Shown: piece after piece, positions 7,810-15,171 of the stretch
How positions within the stretch are numbered: position 1 is the first letter of the stretch
Layout of the letters: each line of letters starts with the position of its first letter
Assembly: GCF_014646275.1 (NCBI RefSeq)
Contig: NZ_BMND01000035.1
Location: 1 to 64,000, forward strand
Reading direction: 5' to 3'
Length of the DNA stretch: 64,000 nucleotides
Source of the DNA: Streptomyces kronopolitis
Lineage (GTDB): Bacteria; Actinomycetota; Actinomycetes; Streptomycetales; Streptomycetaceae
Translations under genes and position numbers: made by a program
Notes under the pieces: generated by a model
The model's database searches: none
Told to the model about the DNA's origin: nothing
Seen by the model: only the letters and a program-made list of their open reading frames with translations

Positions 7810-8670
7810 CTACCAGGTGGGCGGGCTGGCGATGCTGCGGGCCACGACGTCGTCCAGGACCCGTACCGTCGTGGCGACATCGTGCTGGGAGTTGTCGATG
7901 ATCGGCAGTCCCGAGCCGTACCAGCCGGCCATCCGCCCGTGGATGCGGGCCACCTCTTCGTCGGACAGCCGGCGGTTGCCGCTGCGCCGGGCGTTGCGCT
8001 CCAGGACGATCTCCAGACCGGGCAGCAGCACGACCGGCAGCAGGCCGGGGCCCACATGCCGCTTCCAGCCGCCCAGGCCGACGACCGGCCGGTCGGGGAA
8101 GACGGCGTCGTCGAGGATGCAGGAGATGCCGTTGGCCAGGAAGTTGCGGGCCGCGAAGCCGCAGGTGCGGCGGGCGAGGCGGTACTGCGCCTCGGAGTGG
8201 TCGTTCCAGCCGGCCTGCGGGTCGGCGAAGCCCGAACGGACCCATTCGCGGACGTCGTCGAGGCTGATGTGGGCGGTCGGCACCCGCCGGGTGTCGGCCC
8301 AGTGGCGCGCGACGCTGGTCTTGCCGGCTCCGGCCGGGCCGATGAGGAGCACCGCGACGGCCGTGTGCGCGGCGTCCGGGGCGGCGGTGTCGGCGGGCGG
8401 GCTGGGCAGCGGCACCGGGGCGCCCGCGGGCAGCCGGATCTGACCGGTGACGTCGTTGCCGGGCGCGGGCTGCCGGGGCGCGGGCGGGACGGGCGGGTGC
8501 CAGCCCTGCTGCTGCGGGGCGGGCTGCTGCACGGGCGGGGGCGGGGCCGCGGGGGCCGGCGACGAGGGGGGCGGGGTGGGCTGCCCCGGGTGGGGCGTCC
8601 AGTGCATGGCGGCCCCGGGTCCTGATGCCTGCCCGTGGGGCGGCAGCGGAGCCCCCACTGCGTAATGCAT
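7810..8670 (-). CDS. P-loop ATP-binding protein with proline-rich N-terminus (AAA_33/zeta-toxin-like kinase fold)
   Basis: A protein of 286 residues from the ATG at 8670, chosen because GGAGAG precedes it and the upstream extension is low-complexity. Residues 1-105 are a Pro/Gln/Ala-rich unstructured arm. The C-terminal 180 residues carry a Walker A motif (LLIGPAGAGKTSVA), a following Asp (HISLDDVREW) and a lid-like region with several Arg (ERNARRSGNRRLS). This resembles small-molecule kinases of the AAA_33 or zeta class. The substrate is unknown. It lies between aroB and the M24-like gene on the same strand. Confidence 0.7.
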   Translation of the reverse strand: MHYAVGAPLPPHGQASGPGAAMHWTPHPGQPTPPPSSPAPAAPPPPVQQPAPQQQGWHPPVPPAPRQPAPGNDVTGQIRLPAGAPVPLPSPPADTAAPDAAHTAVAVLLIGPAGAGKTSVARHWADTRRVPTAHISLDDVREWVRSGFADPQAGWNDHSEAQYRLARRTCGFAARNFLANGISCILDDAVFPDRPVVGLGGWKRHVGPGLLPVVLLPGLEIVLERNARRSGNRRLSDEEVARIHGRMAGWYGSGLPIIDNSQHDVATTVRVLDDVVARSIASPPTW

Positions 8671-9093
8671 CCGGTGGCTCTCCGTCTCGTGCGGTCCGAT
8701 GTGGTGCGTGGCTCCCCCGGCGCGCGCCGGTGATGCCCGAGCGCCGGGCCCCTCGGCCCGTGCTCCGTGCGCTAACCCACCCGCGCGGAGGGGCCGTTGT
8801 GCCCCGCGGCTCGGTGCGGGTGGTGCTGCTGCGAACGGTACCCTCCCGGGCCCGTTCACAGGAGAGATCCCTGCCCCGGCGCTCAGCACCTGAACGGCCG
8901 GGGCAGGACGGAAGTGCCCTGGTGGCGCGTCAGATGTGCGGCCGGCGGCGCCGGGAGGCAGGGGAAGGGACACAAGGCGCCCCGGCCCGACGCATACGGG
9001 ACGCGGCGGGAGCGGGGCGCGGGGGTACCGGGGCCGAAGCGGCCGGAGCCGGGCCCCGGCGCGCTCCGGTCCGGGCGCGCCGGGGCGGACGGC
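8671..9093. other. 423-base gap between aroB and the P-loop gene
   Basis: No convincing gene. It holds a hairpin with an 11-bp stem (8870-8880 with 8897-8907, loop 16) that may end the aro transcripts on the minus strand. The rest is very GC-rich with no recognised motif. The promoter of the P-loop gene should lie in the left half. Confidence 0.5.
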
Positions 9094-10185
9094 TCAGGCC
9101 GCGATCTCGGCGTGCGCGGCGAGCAGCATGGCCGGGTCCGGGCCCTCCAGGACGGTCGGCTTGGCCAGGCCGTCCAGGACGATGAAGCGCAGCCGGTCGC
9201 CGCGGGACTTCTTGTCGACCTTCATCGTCTCCAGCAGCTTGGGCCACTGGTCGCCGCGGTAGGTCAGCGGCAGCCCGACGGCCTCCAGGACCGTGCGGTG
9301 CCGGTCGGCGGTGGCGTCGTCCAGGCGGCCGGCGATCCGGCCCAGCTCGGCGGCGAAGACCATGCCGACGGAGACGGCCGCGCCGTGCCGCCAGTTGTAG
9401 CGCTCGTTCTTCTCGATGGCGTGCGCCAGGGTGTGGCCGTAGTTGAGGATCTCGCGCAGGCCGGACTCCTTGAGGTCGGCGGAGACCACCTCGGCCTTGA
9501 CCCGGATCGCCCGCTCGATCAGCTCGGCGGTGTGCGCCCCGTCCGGACGCCTGGCGCCCTCGGGGTCCGACTCGATCAGGTCGAGGATCGCCGGGTCGGC
9601 GATGAAGCCGGCCTTGATGACCTCGGCCAGGCCGGAGACGTAGTCGTTGACCGGCAGCGAGTCGAGCGCGGCCAGGTCGCAGAGCACCCCGGCCGGCGGG
9701 TGGAAGGCGCCGACGAGGTTCTTGCCCTCGGCGGTGTTGATGCCGGTCTTGCCGCCGACCGCCGCGTCCACCATGCCCAGGACCGTGGTCGGCACCGCGA
9801 TCCAGCGCACCCCGCGCAGCCAGGTCGCGGCGACGAAGCCGGCCAGGTCGGTGGTGGCACCACCGCCGACGCCGACGATCACATCGCTGCGGGTGAAGCC
9901 GGACTGGCCGAGCGCCTTCCAGCAGTACGCCGCGACCTCGGCGGTCTTGGACTCCTCGGCGTTCGGCAGCTGGATGGCGATCGCCTCGTAGCCCTGGGCG
10001 GCCAGGTCCTCGCGCAGCGCCTCACCCGTGGCGGCCAGCGCCTCCGGATGCAGCACCGCGACCCGCTTGGCGCCCTCGCCGATCAGGCCCGGGAGTTCGC
10101 CGAGCAGCTGCCGCCCGACGAGCACCTCGTACGGGTCGGTGCCCGCCGTGCCGCCGACCTGGATACGGGTGGCCTGCTCCGTCAT
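9094..10185 (-). CDS. aroB: 3-dehydroquinate synthase
   Basis: Converts DAHP to 3-dehydroquinate, the second step of the shikimate pathway, using NAD and zinc. It has 363 residues from the ATG at 10185 (MTEQATRIQVGG). Family motifs include GGGATTDLAGFVAATWLRG (NAD loop), PTTVLGMVDAAVGGKTGIN, and the metal-binding residues in EVIKAGFI and LNYGHTLAHAIE. Its start overlaps the aroK stop by four bases. It is the last gene of the aroC-aroK-aroB unit. Confidence 0.97.
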   Translation of the reverse strand: MTEQATRIQVGGTAGTDPYEVLVGRQLLGELPGLIGEGAKRVAVLHPEALAATGEALREDLAAQGYEAIAIQLPNAEESKTAEVAAYCWKALGQSGFTRSDVIVGVGGGATTDLAGFVAATWLRGVRWIAVPTTVLGMVDAAVGGKTGINTAEGKNLVGAFHPPAGVLCDLAALDSLPVNDYVSGLAEVIKAGFIADPAILDLIESDPEGARRPDGAHTAELIERAIRVKAEVVSADLKESGLREILNYGHTLAHAIEKNERYNWRHGAAVSVGMVFAAELGRIAGRLDDATADRHRTVLEAVGLPLTYRGDQWPKLLETMKVDKKSRGDRLRFIVLDGLAKPTVLEGPDPAMLLAAHAEIAA

Positions 10186-10739
10186 GCCTCTTCCTCCCTG
10201 TGGACGGCCCGCGGGGCGTCCGCCCCGGCCGGCCGAAGCTCCAAAGCGTCCAGGATCGCCTCGGCGACCTGCTCGGGGGTGCGCTCCCCCGTCTCGATCA
10301 CGGCGCGCGCGACCTGTGTGTACAGCGGGCGGCGCCGCTCCATCAGCTCGCGCCACTGCTTGCGCGGGTTGACGGCCAGCAGCGGGCGGGGCGCGTCGAG
10401 GCCCACCCGCTTGACGGCGTCGGCGAGCTGGACGTCCAGGAAGACCACCGGCAGCCCCGTCAGCAGCGCGCGGGTGCCGTCGTCCAGGATGGCGCCGCCG
10501 CCGAGCGAGAGCACGCCCGGGTGCGTGTCCAGGGCGCCGCGGACGGCCGCCCGCTCCAGCTCACGGAAGTGCGGCTCGCCCTGGTCGATGAAGATCTCGG
10601 CGATCGGGCGGCCGGCCGTGGCGACGACATCCGCGTCGGTGTCGCGATAGCCGACGCCCAGCCGCTCGGCGAGCAGCGCGCCCACCGTGGACTTGCCGGC
10701 CCCGGGCGGGCCGATCAGCACGACGGCCGGCGACGTCAC
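10182..10739 (-). CDS. aroK: Shikimate kinase
   Basis: Phosphorylates shikimate at the 3-OH with ATP. It has 185 residues. The Walker A motif IGPPGAGKSTVGALLA is at the N-terminus. The DTDADV shikimate-binding motif and LSLGGGAI (Walker B-like glycine cluster) are intact. A short C-terminal tail beyond residue 170 is poorly conserved. It overlaps aroC upstream and aroB downstream by four bases each. Confidence 0.96.
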   Translation of the reverse strand: MTSPAVVLIGPPGAGKSTVGALLAERLGVGYRDTDADVVATAGRPIAEIFIDQGEPHFRELERAAVRGALDTHPGVLSLGGGAILDDGTRALLTGLPVVFLDVQLADAVKRVGLDAPRPLLAVNPRKQWRELMERRRPLYTQVARAVIETGERTPEQVAEAILDALELRPAGADAPRAVHREEEA

Positions 10740-11920
10740 TTGATCGCCAGGTTGTCGAGGTAGCCGCGCACGTTGCGGCGGGTCTCGGGCACGCTGTCGC
10801 CGCCGAACTTCTCGACCACCGCGTCCGCCAGCACGAGCGCCACCATGGCCTCGGCGACGATGCCGGCGGCCGGCACGGCGCAGACGTCCGAGCGCTGGTG
10901 GTGCGCCTTGGCCGCCTCGCCGGTGCTCACATCGATGGTGGCCAGCGCGCGCGGCACCGTCGCGATCGGCTTCATCGCGGCGCGTACCCGCAGTAGTTCG
11001 CCGGTGGTCAGGCCGCCCTCGGTGCCGCCGGAGCGGCCCGTGCTGCGCTTGATCCCGTCGTCGGTGGAGACGATCTCGTCGTGGGCCTTCGAGCCCGGCA
11101 CCCGGGCCAGGTCGAAGCCGTCGCCGACCTCGACGCCCTTGATCGCCTGGATGCCCATGAGGGCCGCGGCCAGCCGGGCGTCCAGCCGCCGGTCCCAGTG
11201 GACGTGCGAGCCGAGCCCCACGGGCACGCCGTAGGCCAGCACCTCGACGACGCCGCCGAGGGTGTCGCCGTCCTTGTGGGCCTGGTCGATCTCGGCGATC
11301 ATCGCCTTGCTCGCGTCGGCGTCCAGGCAGCGCACCGGGTCGGCGTCCAGCTTCTCGACGTCGGAGGGCTCGGGGAGGACCCCGTACGGGGCCTTGGCCG
11401 CGGCCAGCTCCACGACATGCGAGACGATCTCGATGCCGGCCGCCTCCTTGAGGAAGGAACGGGCGACCGCGCCCAGCGCGACCCGGGCGGCGGTCTCGCG
11501 GGCCGAGGCGCGCTCCAGGACCGGACGGGCCTCGTCGAAGCCGTACTTCTGCATGCCGGCGAGGTCGGCGTGGCCGGGGCGGGGGCGGGTCAGCGGCGCG
11601 TTACGGGCCAGCGCGTCCAGCACCTCCTGGTCCACCGGGTCGGCCGCCATGACCTGCTCCCACTTGGGCCACTCGGTGTTGCCGACCATCACGGCCACCG
11701 GCGAGCCGAGCGACAGACCGTGCCGCACCCCGCCGAGGAAGGTGACCTCGTCCTGCTCGAACTTCATCCGGGCACCGCGGCCGTAGCCGAGCCGGCGCCT
11801 CGCCAGTGCGTCCGCCACCAGCTCCGTGGTGATCGGGACCCCGGCCGGAAGGCCCTCCAGCGTCGCCACGAGTGCGGGGCCGTGCGACTCCCCCGCCGTC
11901 AGCCAGCGCAACCTGCTCAA
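10736..11920 (-). CDS. aroC: Chorismate synthase
   Basis: Makes chorismate from EPSP with reduced FMN as cofactor. It has 394 residues. It shows the signature GESHGPALVATLEGLPAG at residues 9-26, RRRLGYGRGARM, and RPGHADLAGMQKYG. The start at 11920 follows a 129-base gap after aroE; it may have its own promoter there. It leads the overlapping aroC-aroK-aroB set. Confidence 0.97.
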   Translation of the reverse strand: MSRLRWLTAGESHGPALVATLEGLPAGVPITTELVADALARRRLGYGRGARMKFEQDEVTFLGGVRHGLSLGSPVAVMVGNTEWPKWEQVMAADPVDQEVLDALARNAPLTRPRPGHADLAGMQKYGFDEARPVLERASARETAARVALGAVARSFLKEAAGIEIVSHVVELAAAKAPYGVLPEPSDVEKLDADPVRCLDADASKAMIAEIDQAHKDGDTLGGVVEVLAYGVPVGLGSHVHWDRRLDARLAAALMGIQAIKGVEVGDGFDLARVPGSKAHDEIVSTDDGIKRSTGRSGGTEGGLTTGELLRVRAAMKPIATVPRALATIDVSTGEAAKAHHQRSDVCAVPAAGIVAEAMVALVLADAVVEKFGGDSVPETRRNVRGYLDNLAIK

Positions 11921-12049
11921 CGGTGCTCCTCATGTACTGCTCATCCGCGTACGGTCTCCCCCCGATCCTCCCACGTCGCACCGACAGGGCGGCGCCCAGT
12001 CCAGGGTGCGGACCGTACGTGCGGGCAGGTGGCGGGCGGACCGGGCAGG

Positions 12050-12877
12050 TCAGCGGGCGGCGAGCGCCGCCTCGCCGGCCCGGCGCATCGCGGCGAGCGG
12101 CGCCGGCGACCGTCCCGTCATCTGCTCCACCTGGAGCACGGCCTGGTGAACCAGCAGATCGAGGCCGCCGACCACGGCGCCGCCGCGATCCGCCCAGGCC
12201 GCGGCCAGCGCCGTCGGCCAGGGCTCGTAGAGGACGTCGAAGAGGGTGCCGGGCCGCGCGGGGACGGCGGCGGCGAGCGCGTCGGTGGTGCCCGCCGGGG
12301 TGGTGGCGACGGTCAGCGGCGCCTCGAAGGCCGCGGCGGCGTCCTCCCACGGGGCGGTGCGGACCGGGACCCCGAGCCGCTCGCCCCAGCCGCGCATCTC
12401 GGCGGCGCGGGCGTCGCTGCGGACGTACGCGGTGACCTCGCCGGTGCAGATCCGGGCGAGGGCGGCCAGCGCCGAGGAGGCGGTGGCACCGGCCCCCAGT
12501 ACGGAGGCCCGCTCGACCCGCTCGACGCCGCGTTCGCGCAGCGCGGCGAGCATGCCGGGGATGTCCGTGTTGTCGCCGAGGCGGCGCCCGTCGCCGGTGA
12601 GGACGACGGTGTTCACCGCCTCCACCGAGGCCGCGGTCGGGGTGATCTCGTCGAGCAGCGGGATCACCGCGCGCTTGAGCGGCATGGTCAGCGACAGCCC
12701 CGCCCAGGTGGCGTCCAGGCGCTCCATGAAGGCGGGCAGGGCCGCTTCGTCCACTTCGTGACGACCGTATGTCCAGTCGCCCAGGCCCAACTCCCGGTAG
12801 GCGGCGCGGTGCAGCACCGGAGAGAGGGAATGGGCGATCGGGGAGCCGAGCACCGCGGCTCGACGGGTGGTGCTCAT
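12050..12877 (-). CDS. aroE: Shikimate dehydrogenase
   Basis: NADPH-dependent reduction of 3-dehydroshikimate to shikimate. It has 275 residues. The N-terminal substrate domain has AVLGSPIAHSLSPVLHRAAY (Ser-Ser substrate contacts) and LTMPLKRAVIPLLD with the catalytic Lys. The Rossmann part shows VLGAGATASSALAAL. Its ATG at 12877 shares one base with the mltG stop (TAATG), so it is translationally coupled to mltG, a common Streptomyces arrangement. Confidence 0.95.
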   Translation of the reverse strand: MSTTRRAAVLGSPIAHSLSPVLHRAAYRELGLGDWTYGRHEVDEAALPAFMERLDATWAGLSLTMPLKRAVIPLLDEITPTAASVEAVNTVVLTGDGRRLGDNTDIPGMLAALRERGVERVERASVLGAGATASSALAALARICTGEVTAYVRSDARAAEMRGWGERLGVPVRTAPWEDAAAAFEAPLTVATTPAGTTDALAAAVPARPGTLFDVLYEPWPTALAAAWADRGGAVVGGLDLLVHQAVLQVEQMTGRSPAPLAAMRRAGEAALAAR

Positions 12878-14565
12878 TACCTGGCCTTCTCGTGTTCCTT
12901 TTCGTAGATGCGCCGGTTGCGCTCATGCTGTTCGTTCGTCTCGGCGAACAGCGTCTTGTCCGGGCTGATCGAGACGAAGTAGTACCAATTGCCCTTGGCC
13001 GGGTCGATGGCCGACTTGAGCGCCACCTCACCGGGGTTGCCGATCGGGCCCGGCGGCAGTCCCTTGAACTTGTAGGTGTTGTACGGGTCGTTGAAATTCC
13101 GCAGATTGTCGACGGACCCGGTGTCCAGGGTGCTCTGGGATTTCGCGTAGTTCACCGTCGAGTCGAAGTCCAGCAGACCGTAGGTCTCGGTGTTGTTCGG
13201 CTTGAGGCGGTTGTAGACGACCCGGGCGACCTTGACGAAGTCGTGTTTGTACTTGCCCTCGGCCTGCGTGAGGCTGGCGACGGTCAGCAGCTGCATCGGC
13301 GAGGAGAGGTGGAGCTTTCGGGCATTGCCCTCCAAGTCGTACCGCTGGTAGACCTGGTTGGCGCGCGCCACCATCTGCTTGAGCACCGCGGCCGGCTTGG
13401 CCTTGTCGCCCACGCTGTAGGTGGACGGATAGAGGAAGCCCTCCAGGGGGTCCTTTATCTTCGAGGAGTCGTTCGCCCAGGACGGCAGTCCGAGGTTCTT
13501 GGCCTCGCTCTTGGCGACGCCCTTGGTCGTGCCCGCCTTGAGGTGCAGCTTGGTGTCGATGAGTTTGTAGACCTCGGTGGAGCGCAGGCCCTCGCGGATC
13601 GTGAGGCCGTTGCGGCTCTTGGGATCCAGCATCAGCTCGATGGCGGCGGCGCCCGACATCTTCTTGCGAAGGCTGTAGGTCCCCGGTTGCAGGCTCTGCG
13701 CCTTTTTGTTCTCCCCAGCCGCCTCGGTGAAGGCACCGGCGCTCTTGATGACGCCCTTTTCCTGGAGGATCTGCCCCATTTCCGAAAGCGGTGAACCGTC
13801 CGGAATGTCAATCTGGATCGCGCCGGATCCCTCGCCCGCGTAATCGGGGGCCGAGCCGAAATGACTCATGATGAAGTCATAGCCGAAATATCCGACGGTG
13901 CCCGTGGCGCCGACGAAGAGCAGGGCGACGACCAGGCAGGCCCGGCCGCTGCGCCGCTTGTTCTTCTTGTTCTTCTTGCCGCGGCGCTCGCGCCCGCCCC
14001 GGCCGCCCCCGCGCGGATCGCGGTCGTCGCGGTCGTCGTCGTCCTCGTCGCGGTCCGCGAAGAACGCGTGCTCCCGCTCCGGCTCGCGCGGCTCCGGCGT
14101 GGCCCGCCAGTCGTCACCGGGGCCCTCGTCGTAAGGCGGCTCCGGCTGCTGCGGGTGCTGCGGCGGCTGGTACTGCGGCTGCGGTTGCGTCTGCTGCATC
14201 TGCTGAGCCTGGTGCGCCTGCTGGGCCTGCTGGGCCTGCTGGTGCAGCGGGTCCGGCTGCTGCTGCGGATAGGCGTCCGGCGTGCCGTAGTAGTCGTGGC
14301 TCACGCCGCCGTACGGATCGGCCGGCGGGTGCTGCTGCCCGTAGGGGTCGTACGGGTCGTACGGCAGCTGCCCGCCCTGCGGGCCCTCCCAGCCCCCCTG
14401 GTACTGCTGCTGGGGGTAGGGGTCGGGCTGCTGCGGGTGCGGGGCGGACTGCGGGCCGCCCCACTGGGGCTGCTGGGCCTGGCCTCCGTGAGGAGCCTGC
14501 TCTCCGTAGAGCGGGTCCTCGGGGTGCCACGGTTCGGAGCCGTAGCCCCGGCCATACTCGGTCAT
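12877..14565 (-). CDS. mltG: Endolytic murein transglycosylase MltG with long Gln/Pro-rich cytoplasmic arm
   Basis: Cleaves nascent glycan strands at the membrane and is thought to set their length. It has 562 residues from the ATG at 14565. Residues 1-150 are rich in Gln, Pro, Tyr and Gly, followed by a charged Asp/Arg stretch (to about 225). One membrane helix follows (ACLVVALLFVGATGTVGYFG), then the YceG domain. The catalytic Glu lies in LTQAEGKYKHDF, and the LPPGPIGNPGEVALKSAI motif is intact. It lies between ruvX (127 bases upstream) and aroE, as in other streptomycetes. Confidence 0.93.
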   Translation of the reverse strand: MTEYGRGYGSEPWHPEDPLYGEQAPHGGQAQQPQWGGPQSAPHPQQPDPYPQQQYQGGWEGPQGGQLPYDPYDPYGQQHPPADPYGGVSHDYYGTPDAYPQQQPDPLHQQAQQAQQAHQAQQMQQTQPQPQYQPPQHPQQPEPPYDEGPGDDWRATPEPREPEREHAFFADRDEDDDDRDDRDPRGGGRGGRERRGKKNKKNKRRSGRACLVVALLFVGATGTVGYFGYDFIMSHFGSAPDYAGEGSGAIQIDIPDGSPLSEMGQILQEKGVIKSAGAFTEAAGENKKAQSLQPGTYSLRKKMSGAAAIELMLDPKSRNGLTIREGLRSTEVYKLIDTKLHLKAGTTKGVAKSEAKNLGLPSWANDSSKIKDPLEGFLYPSTYSVGDKAKPAAVLKQMVARANQVYQRYDLEGNARKLHLSSPMQLLTVASLTQAEGKYKHDFVKVARVVYNRLKPNNTETYGLLDFDSTVNYAKSQSTLDTGSVDNLRNFNDPYNTYKFKGLPPGPIGNPGEVALKSAIDPAKGNWYYFVSISPDKTLFAETNEQHERNRRIYEKEHEKAR

Positions 14566-14692
14566 CGATCCCCTAGAGCCGAGAGGCGGTGCGCTCCGGC
14601 CTGGCAGCGCGCTTGCTGTACCCGACCCGCCTCTACTTGCACGCGCGGCTGTTCGAACGCCGCACATCGCGCGGAACGTTACCGTACCGCGA

Positions 14693-15166
14693 TCAGATGA
14701 CCACTTCGACGCTCTCTCCCGGAGGAGCCCCCGAGACGCGCTCGGTCTCCAGTGCGCTCTGCAGGATGACCACCGCCGCGGCCTGGTCGACCACCGAGCG
14801 GCCCTTCTTGCTCCGCACCCCCGAGGCCCGCAGACCCTGGGCCGCGGTCACCGTCGACATCCGCTCGTCGACCAGCCGGACCCCTACGGGTGCGACATTG
14901 CGGGCCAGCTCCTGGGCGAAGGCCCGGACCTTGGCCGCGGCCGGCCCCTCTCCCCCGTTGAGGGAGCGGGGCAGACCGACCACGACTTCGAGGGGTTCGT
15001 ACTCCTCGACGATCGCCTTGAGCCGGCGGTGCGCTGACGGGACGTCACGCCCCGGGACGGTCTCCACGGGGGTGGCGAGGACCCCGTCGGGGTCGCACGA
15101 GGCGACCCCGATGCGGGCGTCCCCGACATCCACCGCGATGCGCCGGCCGCGTCGCATCTCACTCAC
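14693..15166 (-). CDS. ruvX: YqgF/RuvX family Holliday-junction resolvase-like protein
   Basis: RNase H-fold nuclease family, proposed to act in 16S rRNA pre-5' end processing or as a resolvase. It has 157 residues. The acidic active-site residues are present in IAVDVGDARIGVA, VRLVDERMSTVTA and VDQAAAVVIL. The start lies five bases after the alaS stop, so it is cotranscribed with alaS. Confidence 0.93.
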   Translation of the reverse strand: MSEMRRGRRIAVDVGDARIGVASCDPDGVLATPVETVPGRDVPSAHRRLKAIVEEYEPLEVVVGLPRSLNGGEGPAAAKVRAFAQELARNVAPVGVRLVDERMSTVTAAQGLRASGVRSKKGRSVVDQAAAVVILQSALETERVSGAPPGESVEVVI

Positions 15167-15171
15167 GCGCG

